In this document: positions 24,275-36,178 of the stretch, one piece after another
Numbering within the stretch: the first letter of the stretch is position 1
Layout: the number at the start of each line of letters is the position of its first letter
Assembly: GCA_037576215.1 (NCBI GenBank)
Contig: JBANDB010000004.1
Coordinates: 1,364,001 to 1,428,000, forward strand
Reading direction: 5' to 3'
Length of the DNA stretch: 64,000 bases
DNA from: Armillaria gallica
Lineage: Eukaryota; Basidiomycota; Agaricomycetes; Agaricales; Physalacriaceae
Translations under genes and position numbers: made by a program
The notes under the pieces: model-generated
The model's input: only the letters and a program-made list of their open reading frames with translations
Told to the model about the DNA's origin: nothing
Databases searched by the model: none

Positions 24275-26640
24275 TAATCTGAATTGATAGCAAATCAAAA
24301 GAAGTTCAGAATTTGCAGCCCAAGTGAACATGAAGGCGCTTGAAGGCGGGAGCGCACAGGCTCATGACATTGAGCACATTGAGCACATTGAGGAGGCAGC
24401 ACGGCCTGTGATGACAACGTGTGACGTGTTGTCTGGCCTAGATTCCTCTGCCAAAAATCCATTGCAATAGCAATCAGTAATAAATTGCGCCTATTTGCAA
24501 GTACAAGGGATTAATACATTACAGCTGTCTTACTGCTACACTGAATAATTTATTACTAGGCTTTTAACGGGTGCCAGATGCGGTTGATATCATTGATCAT
24601 CCACTACTGTCGAGGTATATGCTTGAACCCAAAGGGTATGTGGAAGGATTGGGCGATGACCTTCGTCCTGCAGCTGTACATTCCGTGTCGTGTATGCATT
24701 GAGAAGTCCACTGACAGTTGTTGCATTCAATAGATTGGTTTCTTGATTGATTCAGGATTCGACTTGAGAAATATGTACCCAGCAATAAATTCATACGTAG
24801 ATATATACCATGCGACTTAACTGACTGTACCTACATACCTTACTTTACGTGCGATCGATTTCATTTCATTTTTTTGATATCCACCCGTGAGAAAGAATCG
24901 GGGACCCAGTGCTCGCCACCACTACCTGACATCTAATCTTCAGCGCTTATCTTATCTTATCTTTAGGATCTGCGACTCCATGGAGTCTTCACATCGCGAC
25001 ACAGTCATATTCGGTCATCGTGTACTTTGTTTGTCACTTTCTAACACAGTGTACTTATTCTTAGGACCCTCACTTTAGTATATAAGTAGTGTACTCAAAG
25101 CTGTATATTCCCTAGCTTTGAGCTAACATTTATTCATACCGAAACACATTCCTTCTTGCTAAGCGCTATAATCCAAGTCAAGGACATCCTTACATCACGA
25201 GACTCAATGGTGACTGTACGAAAGCGATACAGCCATTGCTTACTCATTGTTGAGAAGTTCGGGTCCTACAATTGCATTGCCTGCACTTAGGACATTGCGC
25301 TCTAAGGTATATCTCATTTCCTCAGTAGCTAGCTTTTATAAAATGTATGTATTGATACATTTCACAAAATTACATGTGTGAACGCTTTTCAAGCGTGTCA
25401 CCGCACTGTATTCGATATCACTTTTCACCTTCGAATTACAAGGGCTCTTTGAGATGTCGTCATTTTGACAAATGTATGCGACCAACAAAGATCATCGATG
25501 TGGCAAAAACAACCTCCAGAGTTGTCCTCACCAACGACAATGATGCCCTGTCACCGCCACATTCTGCACCCTCCGCCGATTGTATGAGGGTCTCTGTTGC
25601 ATAGTAAGTAGTATCTGTTTCTTGCATCTTCATGAATTATTGACTGATGGATCCTCTAAGAAAGACAAGTACTGTGAGATGATGTACAGGTATCCCTTGA
25701 AATTGCGCTGAGACAATAAATCGCTGCCCGGTCAATGTGGGTAAGTCTTTCTCAAGTTCATCTATGTGTTCCCATTACTGACAGTCTCCAGTTTGTATCG
25801 AGGCAATAGATTTTTGTCTGCTGAGCAACATCTCAAAAGGGTAAGTTTATTCTTTTCTCCAGTGGATTTCACTCACTTCTCTTTCATCATAGAAAGCTCC
25901 TCTGGGCCTGGCTATTGCTATGGTAATGATATGACATTGACTAGATGGATTGTTTTTACTGATGACTTCTTTAGCAACAGCTATGATATGTTTTCTAAGC
26001 TCAATGTTATGCTGAGAGATGTATCATCATCCGGAGCAAGGGTAAGGAACCATTTACTTGTTGAACTCGGACATTCCTCATGAAGTGGGAGTCACCAAAA
26101 ATTGTAAGTAATATCTATTCTTTGTATTTTCAGAAACTTTTGTGCTAACTACCATACACTAGTGGAGATATTAGGTGTGGTACAGATATCTTGGAGTCAC
26201 CTAGTCACCCCGAATCGCGCTGAGACGAAGGCGTCCATTGAGCGAAGGTAAGTTTGAGTTCATCCACTTGTACATGTTGCTGATAGCCTCCAGCTTTGCT
26301 TCGAGGTGATAGATTTTCTTCCGCCTAGCAATGTTTTGAAAAGGTAAGTTTGTTTCATGCCTGGTTGTAATCTTGCTCACCTCGTCTCTGTCACAGACGG
26401 CTATTGTATCGCTAGCGCCTCATGCCTAGCATCGCCGATAACTTTGGCCCTGTGGATCGTCATCTGGGGAGCAAAGTAGAGAGCATTTTAGTACATTCAT
26501 AATATATACGACTCTTGTACCTTGAGCGATTGAATATGTTAATCACTGTTGTTTGATTAGGTCCATTTTTACATTCAATACAAATGACTTTGTACCATGC
26601 CTATGCAGGGCAAACCCCCATTGAGTCAGGACTCGGATAT
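24275..26640. other. Spacer with possible short exons and one internal duplication
   Basis: No gene is recognised. Plus-strand pieces with good intron signals (GTAAGT..CAG) occur at 25730-25930 and 26240-26420. These two pieces are similar to each other (see the repeat entry). Short ATTGAGCACATTGAGCACA repeats lie near 24370. Confidence 0.4.
25690..26420 (+). repeat. Two copies of an exon-intron-like unit
   Basis: The segment 25690-25930 is repeated at about 26200-26420. Shared blocks are GCGCTGAGAC, GGTAAGT, TCCAG and TCGAGG..ATAGATTTT, followed by AAAGGGTAAGT or AAAAGGTAAGT. Both copies keep GTAAGT donor-like signals. It suggests a tandem duplication inside an old spliced gene. Confidence 0.5.
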
Positions 26641-26649
26641 GCCACGCCC

Positions 26650-27049
26650 TGCGATGGCTCACCGCTTCATCTTGTTGACTAGTGTGTTCCATGTGATCTC
26701 TTCAGACTATGTCACATAGTATGCCAGAATTTCTTTTGTCCGCAGCAGATAAGACAACCCTGCCACCCTGTCCAAAGGATTCATCGACACCCGCTTCTGC
26801 ATCTCTGACAGGGCAATAAACACAGGCATGCCAAGCCCACTGACACTCTTCTCCAGCAACAATAGCCAATTCTCAACCGTCGTCCGCATTTCCTTTTCTA
26901 TAAATCTGTCATTGCCTGTATCTCCACCAATGGTCATAGTACCACATCGGGCCTCCTGCAGTGTCCACACCCATCTGAACCAGCATGTATCACTCTCAAA
27001 GTCATTCTCCTTCAAACTGAAAGGATGCCCCAGCCTGCTGAGATAACAC
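26650..27049 (-). pseudogene. HET-b: internal fragment of a HET-domain gene
   Basis: The minus strand encodes YLSRLGHPFSLKENDFESD, then WTLQEAR, GGDTGNDRF and NPLDRVAGLSYLL, matching HET-e residues about 254-385. A TAG interrupts it at the codon matching the glutamine of ATQSEE in HET-e (CAG to TAG). Its N-terminal side ends exactly at the old LTR (27050). The rest of the gene is not on the far side of the nested insertion, which instead holds a different HET copy. Non-functional. Confidence 0.8.
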
Positions 27050-27480
27050 TGATATGCCTGCCAGGCATACACCCTTTAAAAACACATGTAATGTAACATT
27101 TCCTGGCAATACAACAGTATTACATTGTACCAATCAGTAAGACACAGAAAGAAAGTAGCACATTGTAAAGAAAGATGTCCACCTGGTAACTTCAAAACAG
27201 GCTGATCCAACATTTGAATAGAAGATCGGTATTCTACCCGGTAGACCGAGGTTCCAGATTTGTGACTTGTATAGTGTAATCACCCAGCATTCTGGCAGAA
27301 GTTATCCAATCGCCTGGTGATGATCTAGTACGATTGATCAACCTGGCAGCCATGGATGAGATAATATTTGCCAGGTAGAGCATTTATCCTCACCCAGCTG
27401 GGTCAGAAAGCAAATTAGTCAGTAGTAAAAAGGCTTGGTAATAGTGTACCAGTAGGATAGTATAAATACAGGTCATGTAT
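27050..27480 (+). mobile_element. Old LTR of family L1, left piece
   Basis: It starts TGATATGCCTGCC and matches, in opposite orientation, the LTRs of the Gypsy element. It is broken at 27480 by insertion of that element and continues at 44371. The two pieces (431 and 524 bp) add up to 955 bp, exactly the length of the element's right LTR. A TATAAATA box lies at 27461-27468. The last four bases, GTAT (27477-27480), are the target duplication of the newer insertion. Confidence 0.85.
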
Positions 27481-28332
27481 TGAAAGGTGCTGAGCGCCTA
27501 TATGAATGCAAAGTGTTACACACTAAACACCACACAAACACTCAGTAATTGCAGTTCGAAGGGAGGTATGTTATACCTGGTTACGATGCTTTGTACTGTA
27601 GGATACAAGTTCTGGGTGCAATGAATATGATTTGTATAAAGAATATATTGCAATGTCCACTCTAAGTTCAATGTGTTACTGAACACAAACACACTGACTG
27701 GTTCTGAACTGTTTCTTGGGTCTGACTTTCTGTTTCTAACTTAATTCTGTTCGCTTGCTTGTCTGTTCTTGCACACACGACATGACCAGGTCACAATCTT
27801 TCTATTCCAGGTGAGTCTATGACTCGAAGCTCTTAACCAATAAAACCCGTACTATTCACCTGGTAGCATTCCAGGGGGTCAGAAACCTCCTCCCCCACTA
27901 GATACATGACCTGTATTTATACTATCCTACTGGTACACTATTACCAAGCCTTTTTACTACTGACTGATATGCTTGCTGACCCAGCTGGGTGAGGATAAAC
28001 GCTCTACCTGGCAGATATTATCTCATCCACGGCTGCCAGGTCGATTGATTGTACTAGATCATCACCAGGCAATCGGATAACTTCTGCCAGAATGCCGGGT
28101 GATTATACTATACGAGTCACAAATCTGGAACCTCAGTCTACCAGGTAGAATACCGATCTTCTATTCAAGTGTTGGATCAGCCTGTTTCAAAGTTACCAGG
28201 TGGACATCTTTCTTTACAATGTGCCACTTTCTTTCTGTGTCTTACTGATTGGTACAATGTAATACTGTTGTATTGCTGGGAAATGTTACATTACATGTGT
28301 TTTTAAAGGGTGTACGCCCAGCAGGCATATCA
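27481..28332 (-). repeat. 3' LTR of the Gypsy element (852 bp)
   Basis: It begins on the plus strand with TGAAAGGTGC and ends GGCAGGCATATCA, giving TG..CA ends in the element's orientation. It lacks about 103 bp that are present in the 5' LTR (about 43618-43725) and in the old LTR; otherwise it is closely similar with scattered transitions. A TATAAATA box on the minus strand lies at 27914-27921. Confidence 0.92.
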
Positions 28333-28342
28333 TCTCCCCTCA
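28333..28342 (-). other. Polypurine tract
   Basis: Read on the minus strand, GAGGGGAGA directly precedes the 3' LTR start TGATATGCC. This is the expected plus-strand priming site of an LTR retrotransposon and fixes the element's orientation. Confidence 0.8.
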
Positions 28343-28653
28343 ACTAAAGATCGACTGTCCCAGTCATTTGCAAACATGTTCTTTTTCCAGGTTGCCAGGT
28401 ACACTGATTACCAGGTAGTGACTTTGCTATTTTAGGATCGTTTTCCCACTGGCACGAAGTCGGCATGCATCATGGATTTCGATTGAAGTGATTCTGCTAT
28501 TCCTTCAACATTCCAAAGGCACGCTTCCTTGCTTCTGGTGCACAGACCTGGGGACCTTTAAATTTTGCATTGTTGAGTCACGGTGACCATTTCTTGCTTT
28601 GCTTTGTTTCTTTCCATGTCGAGCCTCCCTGCTCCGTGTTCTTACTTGTTCTC

Positions 28654-30578
28654 ATGTCTGATCCTCATTATTTACTTCATGCTATACTCAAGAAAGCGCC
28701 TGCATTATGGGATACAGAGGCCCTCGACTTGCTAAACAATCATCAGATCACATCGCAGGTTGAAGGGGCACATACTCTTTTGGTGAGTGACTATTTTCTT
28801 CCTGGTTTCCCTGATTTGCATAGTGATGCGTTCCTCAGACGACATATCGGAGTGTCTTCACTTGTCCATATCCCACCTTCATTGAACGTTTCTTCGCCAC
28901 TGCCTCTTGAACCATTCATGAGCTCCCTGACCGACTGGTGAAAGGTGAATGGAAGGTTTGGTTGTATGGGCCAGACATGGTCAAAGAAATTCTCAAGGTA
29001 ATTATCTTTCATGGGGTTTCTTGCTATTTTTCTAAACTCATTGCTCATTCAGAATGGCTCTTTCTCTGCTAGTGATGCCAAACTTCTGAAAACGTCGCTG
29101 ATTGGCCCTTCTGAACCTGAACCCCTGAAGAAACACAAGACCCACGATCCTTCTTCGCCGGCACCATCTAGCCAGGCTGGAACTTCGACGGTCAAGACCA
29201 AAAACCCATTCGCAAGTGTCCCAAGCAAGACCCGGCGTCTCCCACTGCCCCTTCTAAAGCTGGCTTGTCTTCTGCGCCTGCTAAGAAGTCATCTGCAACA
29301 GACAAGAAGGACAGTTCTGCCGTTCCTAGCAAGACTTCGGTTAAACCTCGTGGCTGTAAACCTGTCAAGCCTCCCCTCGTTGAAGTCCCTACGAAGCCTC
29401 ACAAGAAAGTGGTTACTCCTCCTCCCACAATTCTCGCAGAAGATACCCATGTGGATATTTTGGGCCAGTCGCCTACTCTGGTCATGGCGGAGTATATGTT
29501 GGACCGCATCTTTACTGACTATCTGACATTGTCAGCCTTACGTATTCCCCACAGGGTAAAGTACTTTTCTTTGTTCTCTTTCTTCCAAGTTCTAATCCGT
29601 TATTTCTGTCTAGGATGCTGTGGGATGTACTATGTGTGCTGGGCACCGTATGCTTTGCCAGCATAAAGAGCCTTTGGCTGCATGCACTAACTGTCATAGT
29701 TGGGGTCACTGCTCCTGTTGGTTGTCCACCGATGACCTGCAGGAGGTCCATGATAACTTGCTGCCGCTTGCACAGGCCACTCATCCACATATGTACGTAC
29801 TTACTTACTCAGTTTTGTTCTTTTTGCTAACTCTTTTCTAGTTGTTGAAATGCATGATCGCAACTTTATGGCTGCAGACAGTCAGATCCGTCTCCTCCTC
29901 GATGCCTTGCATGAGGTGTACAAGATGCACTCCACTGCCTTGTGCAACCTTCTGCAGGCATTCTCTTCAGTTGAAGGCAGCCACGACACCGATGCCATGG
30001 TTAAGTTCACACGCGAGTACCCCATTGGTCATCAATTGATGGTCGATATGGGGCTCATCACAGATGAAGATGGGCTTCTTCAGAAGGTCTTCGCTCCCCA
30101 ATTCAGGCATTATTATCCTCGCCCTCTCCAGTTGCATAGCAAGACAGAACCTGAGCCACAGCTTCCCACCTTTATGGTCATCAAAGACAAGAAAAAGAAG
30201 AAGAGAAGGCAAATGACTGAGGCACCCGAGAGGGAGGTCGACCGAGATGAGGAGGACAAACAGATGGATGATGACCAGGTCGTGGGTGATCTAATCGATC
30301 AGCTCGAGCCTTCGCCTATCCAACCTTCTAAGGTGGCCTTGTCGGTAAGTCCTTTTCAAAATCTCCTTTCTAGCTCCTTGCTTCTGTCATTACTCATGCA
30401 CCCAGTCTCGCAGGGTGTAAGTTCAGTTTCCACGGATGAGCAGGGGTACGCGAGGAGCACGCAACTTTTTGAGGTGTCTCAGCAGTGTTGCCTGGCACTG
30501 GGAGATGCTCGTTGGTCCCCTCTTAGTCATCAGACTTTTGATGCCCTCATGCTTGTCCCAGATTCTGAGCCAGACTGA
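28654..30578 (+). pseudogene. Accessory gene A1, Cys-rich protein of unknown function (antisense to gag-pol)
   Basis: Starts at ATG 28654 (MSDPHYLLHAILKKAPALW). Exons are joined by short GT..AG introns starting near 28782, 28999, 29556, 29792 and 30343. The product has a Ser/Pro/Lys-rich middle and a cysteine/histidine cluster (CTMC, then CTNCHSWGHCSC, about 29635-29720) likely to bind zinc. A predicted helical part follows (LLLDALHEVYKMH), then a Lys-rich stretch KDKKKKKRRQ and an acidic tail. A TGA interrupts exon 2 near 28900, and a frame change is needed near 29200. It lies inside the retrotransposon but on the opposite strand to gag-pol. The family is not recognised; splice structure and cysteine spacing argue for a once-real gene. 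Confidence 0.6.
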
Positions 30579-31029
30579 ATATTTTTCTTTTCCATCTTGC
30601 TTACTGAGTGCCCACATGGACTTGTAAAAATTTTTATATACAAGCTTTACAAAAACATGTATGTTTTTGCTGTTTGAATGCCATGCCCAAAAAGGGCTTT
30701 TACTTGCTGTTTCTTTACCATCCGGCACAATACATAAGTTATACATTCAACCTGGTACGTGTTTACCAGGCATAGTTGTCATATAACTTTTTAGGTCTGA
30801 GTTTACCGGAATTCCTTATTGCAAAGTTGTTATACCATACTAGGGTGAAGAACACCGGTGATAATTCTTTGTGATCTGGTATCTTGATTGCAATCGAGTC
30901 AGTCTGTCCCAAAATAGCTGAATTTGAAGTTTCTTGCATTGCAGGGCTGGCCAGGCATGGTAGAGCAAGTTGGATATAAAACCCTCTCCTTGAGATTTTG
31001 CTCCATGTTCTACTTGTCCTTCTGAATGG

Positions 31030-33140
31030 TTCGCAAAGTGTACTCAGAGCCTCTCCTCTTGCCCTTGATACCGGGATTCCCCTAGAGCAGTTTAAGTCTC
31101 TCATGGTTGCAGACCATTATATCCTACTTCACCAGGCTTGCAATCGCCACTGTGCTGTAGTAGATATGAACACCCTGGCAACCTACTTGCAACCCGAAAT
31201 CAAGTCTATCCTGGATTCCATTCATCCTTTCCTGGTACATCCATTCTCTTGCTTTACTCTTACTTCGTCTTATTTACTTTCCAGGCGGTGCACGAATCCT
31301 ACTTCCCCAAAGACAGTGATCCAATTGTCATTCGTTTCCTGGCAATGGCTACTGTGCTAGCTAACAACCTTAGCCTGGTGATGAACCTATAGACTCCTGC
31401 GGGCAGAAACACAAGACCTGTAACAGCGAGTGTAGTCAAGCACAGAATCTGAAGGCAGGTTCTAGTGAGTCTAGTCTTGCACCTCCGTGCGATGACTGTA
31501 GCTTCCTGGTGGTGTAGCAAAGTGTTGCTATGCTTTGTTATGATTCTCTGAAGGCTGTTCAGAGGCTCAAGGTATGTACGCGAACTTTCCTGGAAGGGAA
31601 AAGGTGCATAAACGTGGGTGTATGCTGAGTGGGGGCAACCTAGATGCGGCGCGAACTATGTGGTGTCGAAATCCTAGCTGCGGATTCAGTTGGGGAACTC
31701 TATGTGAGTTATGAAGCTGGTGCTCTAGATGTGAGCAAGGTTTTGTCCAAGATAAAGTATGCGCAAGCAAGATATAGGTCTAAATGATCCTGATATCAAG
31801 CAAGTCAGTACTAGTCTTGAGTCGAATTAAAAGGGCAAGAGTAGCGAACTTTCTCTTCTATGAGAAAGGTAGCTAAAGCCCCAAGGTGTCTAACTCTATA
31901 AGAGTTAAGTGGTGTTGTTTCCTAAGTTCGGAAACGGTGGTACTGGGTTGTTAGTGGCTAAAGGGCTTCAATCCTAGCTGTGGATTGCTCTTTAAAGCGC
32001 ACAGGTATGTAAGCGAACTTAAAACGTCGAGGATGCTTTGCAAGGGTAACCAGTAAAGGTTTCCTAGTGAAGGTTTTGGAGAAGAGGTAAGCACGCAAAG
32101 TTATAGGTAACTTTTATTAGCGAAGGGAAAGTTCGCTAATTGTTATTTCTCTAATGAACAGTAGAGAAGCAATAACTTCGGGTGTGTGTATCGGATCTAG
32201 GAGGTGTGTAAGGTAGTATACTTGTGGGCAAGTAACTCCCTGGGGTTTGTCTCCTTCTCCTCCTCTCGTACTTTTAGTTAGCTACTTTTATACTACTTTT
32301 GAGAATTACTTGTATGTAAGCTACATTTGTCCTTGCCCTGTTAATTCGCAACACAAGCGAACTATTTACTGTGCAATAGAGTATTCTTGTCCTTTCCTTA
32401 CTAATGCTGAGTTGAGATCTGTCAGCAGTTGTGCAACTTTAAGAACTATGCAACTGTGCATGGCTGTGCATAACTGTGCATGTAGCTTCAGTTACTGTGC
32501 AATGCTGGTGCAATGCGAACTTTCTGTGCATTTACTAAGCCATGAACTGTGCAAAGTAAACAGCCTTGGTCAGGCTTTGACTGCTGCTGACTGTAGCGAA
32601 TTATTAAGTTCACTAACTTGTCATTAGAGTTGCATAATAGGATTCAGGATCAAAGTGCCTGACAATCATGGCTGTGCTTTGATATGAAGGTTCGGAAGGG
32701 GTGGAATATCACTAGATCATTATAGATCCACGAATTTATGAGCGTACAGAGCCTGGAGGCTCATCACCGGTTTTTCAATCTTCTCAGTGGGACACCTGGA
32801 AAATCGAGGATTCCACTAGGATGTTCAAGTTACTCGGGGTGCATCGTTACTTTCTCTCTGCTACCTTGTATCTAACATTCTTGGTAGCTTTTGAAGCTTA
32901 GATTCAATCCTTTGGATACTTTTCCTGGCAAAACTCATGCTCCTTCTTTACCAAGCCTTCCAATTAAGCGAAACCGCTTCCAGGTAGTTTCTGAGCACGT
33001 CTTCCGTCAAGGTCTCCATTGGGAACATTTCCAAGGTGCAGCCTCTGACGCTTGGTTTGCAAACCTTGTGCATCAGATTCTTTTCCTCTGGATCTTTGAG
33101 CTTATCTCCCAATCCAGTTGTCTTCTTCCAATACTGTAGC
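31030..33140 (+). pseudogene. Accessory gene A2, interrupted by a solo LTR
   Basis: Coding pieces before the insertion contain ADHYILLHQACNRHC and an intron after SIHPFL (31236-31284), then PKDSDPIVIRFLAMATV to 31378. After the insertion the same reading resumes at 32767 with PVFQSSQWDTWKIED, then KLRFNPLDTFPGKTH, and continues towards 33140. The closest relative is the neighbouring gene A3: DHYLLLRLA, HVHPFL at the same intron position, and DDEDPLVLQFL. A2 and A3 are tandem duplicates. No known domain is recognised. The solo LTR at 31379-32766 destroys the gene. Confidence 0.6.
31379..32766 (-). mobile_element. Solo LTR (family L2), inverted copy, nested in accessory gene A2
   Basis: The 1388-bp element starts TGATGAACC and ends GGCTCATCA. 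It is the reverse complement of the copy at 13904-15294. The flanks CTGG (31375-31378) and CCGG (32767-32770) fit a 4-bp target duplication with one C/T change, and the uninterrupted A2 codons (Asn-Leu-Ser-Pro-Val-Phe) confirm the site. It inserted after the Gypsy element had acquired its cassette. Confidence 0.8.
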
Positions 33141-33369
33141 TCCTTCCAAAGCCAACAGCTATTTTTAGAGTACATGTACTTAGAATTTGCGCTCGCCTCC
33201 TAAATGGCTTGATGCGTACCCGAATGCAAATTGGTTTACTAAGTCCAGGTGTATCTTCAAATTTCGATGCCCAGAGGTTTCCATGTATCAGCTGACTTAG
33301 TCAGATAATTGACTAAGCAGGTTGCTCCGACTTAGGATTTATCCAGTGCCAAGCTACCTTCCTCTATCA

Positions 33370-34172
33370 ATGGTTTCCTCCACATTCTGGCCTGAAGATT
33401 TTCCTCTTCCTTTCACTTGGAAGGATCTTCCTTCCTTGTTACAGGTGGATCACTATCTCCTCTTACGTTTGGCACGTACCCAGTATCCTCAAGTACTCAA
33501 TTTCGACATCCTGGTCAATTGGTGTCAGCCGGATGTGACAAATTTAATTAACCATGTACACCCTTTCCTGGTGAGTGTTCCTGGGATATGACGTCCTTTT
33601 TTCTTACTAAGTCTCCAGGTAGGTTGCTCATGTCGAGCATTTCCCAGATGATGAAGATCCCTTGGTCTTGCAATTCCTTATGACGGTTACTGCAGTTGCA
33701 AGTAACTTAGGACCCTGCTTCTTTGACCCAGATTGGACTCTGTGGTTGGAGCGGGATCGTCGCCATCTGGTTATCAGTTTCCAGGTATCTGATCTTTGTC
33801 TAACCCATTATGAGATTCTAATTCTTCTTAGAACTTCAAAACCACGTTTCCTGGTGACTTGCATTTTCCAGGTAGTCAGCACTTGGTGACACAGTCAGAT
33901 TCTTCACCAAGTTCCAAGGCTACTCCATATACCAGCGACTTGCTGTTTTTCCAGGTAGGTCTCAGCTGTTATCCACGGGACCTGGACAAACTGCCAAGTG
34001 CGATTGCGGATGCACTTCGACTTGTAAGCTTCTTTCCTTCTACCGGGTACCTGTAACTGACTTGAAATCCTCATTTCAGCTGTCTCGGGCAGGAGTTTAT
34101 CCTATCCATCTGCCTGTGCAGTTGTTCTCTAATTTCTACATCTGGCCAGACATGGATATCCCTGCTACCTAG
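33370..34172 (+). CDS. Accessory gene A3, unknown function (paralogue of A2)
   Basis: Starts MVSSTFWPEDFPLPFTW at 33370. Intron 1 follows HPFL (GTGAGT at 33571) and the reading resumes with VAHVEHFPDDEDPLVLQFL. Intron 2 follows LVISFQ (GTATCT at 33784), with further short introns near 33870 and 34023. It ends IYIWP-like (FYIWPDMDIPAT) at a TAG. No membrane segment, signal peptide or known motif is seen. Its intron positions match A2, which supports real splicing. The 3' exon boundaries are less certain than the first two. It lies antisense to gag-pol inside the retrotransposon. Confidence 0.55.
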
Positions 34173-34667
34173 CAGTTTCTTCGAGTTTTTCCTTGTTTCC
34201 TGGTTCTTGCAAACATTCTTCTTACTTTTTGAACTCCTTATTCTATTCTCTTTTTCTGTTGGTACTTAGAATTGGCTCTTTCATGTCGCAGGTTGCCTGA
34301 TCATGACTTCTCTTCCGCATGCTCAGTTCATTATTACTACTGTCCTGGTGTACTTTATTCAGCTTTTTATTCCGTATCAGGGTGAAATTAAATTGAATTT
34401 TTAATTTCTAAGGCCTTCGCCTCTCTCCCCCCAACTAAATAAAAGCCTGTCCCAGGCTGTCCTTGATCATGCGATCACTTCCGATCAGAGTGATCGAAGC
34501 CATCAATCTTTACATGGATGCAGTAATCATGACCTCAGCAATCGTGCTGTGCGAGCTTACATTTGCTTGTGTCATACACCAGTCTGTACTAGGAAAATAA
34601 TAGAGATCTTTTATTTTCTATAAAAACCCATTGCCTGGTGGACTCAGCAAATTAATACTCATTTTAC
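34173..34667. other. Spacer between accessory genes
   Basis: Non-coding, with pyrimidine-rich stretches and an AAATTAATAC region upstream of A4. It probably holds the A4 promoter. No other feature is seen. Confidence 0.4.
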
Positions 34668-36178
34668 ATGTCACCCAAGTCTATGCAAGTTGCTAGATTC
34701 AAGGCCGCTCTTGCTCTTCTCCGTTCACACTGTAAGAATGGAGTTTATCTTCCCACCATTCCCTCTGTTCTGCTGACTCTCAAAGATGGCACTCCAGATT
34801 TCGATGTGGTCCTGGTTATTGACAAGGAGAACCTTTGGTTCCTAGAAGGAGTTGTGCGTGTTCAAAGGATTTTAGCCCTTTCTATACTAAATAATATCCT
34901 AGATGCCTCTTTTCGATAACAAGGAGTGCTTCATGCAGGTGTACCAGGAAGAACCATCGCTTCTTCATGAAGGAGCTTTCAGTGCCCAGCGGGATTGTCA
35001 AAACCAGAAGCTCCGGCTTGAAATCCCTCATGGCTCTAAAGCTCCTGAGAACTCGACGTTTCCTGGTCGCGCTACTGGATGGATCCATTTTGACCAGGAA
35101 GAGAAGCAGGCTGTGGCGAATGCCCAAGCTATTGCTGTTTCTCTTGCTTCTAAACCAGCCGTGCCAACTCCAGTGCGTTACTCATTTCTGTTATCTTTTC
35201 TTGGCTAACTCGTATATTCTTTCTGAAGCTTCCCAAGATCAAGAAGATGCTGAAGACCGTCAAATCCAAAGCTACGGTTGGCCTTGATACTGACCCAGAG
35301 ACTATCCTTATTGACAAGGACATCAAGATGAAAGCCGTGGAGGAAAGTATGGTTGTTGACTTGGATAGCAATGAATCTGACAGTGTACGTAGCCTGAACT
35401 TAGTACAGACTGTATTGTTCAACTTGCTTTTGGTATTTCACAGATGAGCGTCAACGAGGATGCACCTGGTGAGCTTCTTGGCTTATTCTATAGCACCTGG
35501 CCAAATCTCAAACCTTTCTTTCTATAGCTAAAGGTGCTACTCAAGGCCGAACTACTCGTAAATGTTGTGGTCAGCTCTCTAAGCGCGCTGCCACTCATTC
35601 CCCTGCTCCTGTCACAGTAAGCTTTCCTTTCCTATTTTGCAGGAAGCTGTGCTGAATACTTGGTAGTGGACTACCGATCCTGCACAATGCGATTCTTGCG
35701 GGAAGGAGTCTCATGGTCTTTCCTTATGCACTACGGTAATTGTACTTCCTTATTGCGACGTACCAGGGCTTATGACAAGTGACCCTATCTATCGCAAGTC
35801 AATTGACGTATTGGAGAAACAAGACAGGATCCTTGCAGAAAGAAGTAACAAGCATATCCGTGCTGACATTGCTCTTATGGCTCACAGTGGAGACCTTGGA
35901 GACAATCAACTCGTGTTTCCTATCGCTGGTGAGTCTTCCAGGTGTCAGACCGTATCTCCGGGTTGCTGACTTCTGTTGGTACAGCCTGGGAGAATCAATT
36001 CCAACTTCAGTCGAAGTACGAGTCCATTCAGGACACTTTTAAACTTCTTTCTGCGGAGCACGTACAAGATGGAACTCTTGTGAGTTTCCAGCTTCATAAA
36101 CACCATCTCGACACCGAGTTAGAGTTGCTTGTTCACTGCCTGGAAGCTACTGTCATAGCTTACAAGTTTTGTGATTAA
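34668..36178 (+). CDS. Accessory gene A4, unknown function (antisense to gag-pol)
   Basis: Starts MSPKSMQVARFKAALALL at 34668 and ends with a TAA at 36176-36178 after CLEATVIAYKFCD. About seven short introns (beginning near 34854, 35170, 35384, 35469, 35617, 35737 and 35929; GT..AG) separate coding pieces. The product has a basic first part, an acidic linker (DLDSNESDS), a possible zinc-binding segment (QCDSCGKESHGLSLC, about 35690-35735) and a helical C-terminus. Placement next to A1, another Cys-rich protein, suggests a conserved cassette. No family is recognised, and exon boundaries are by eye. Confidence 0.55.
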
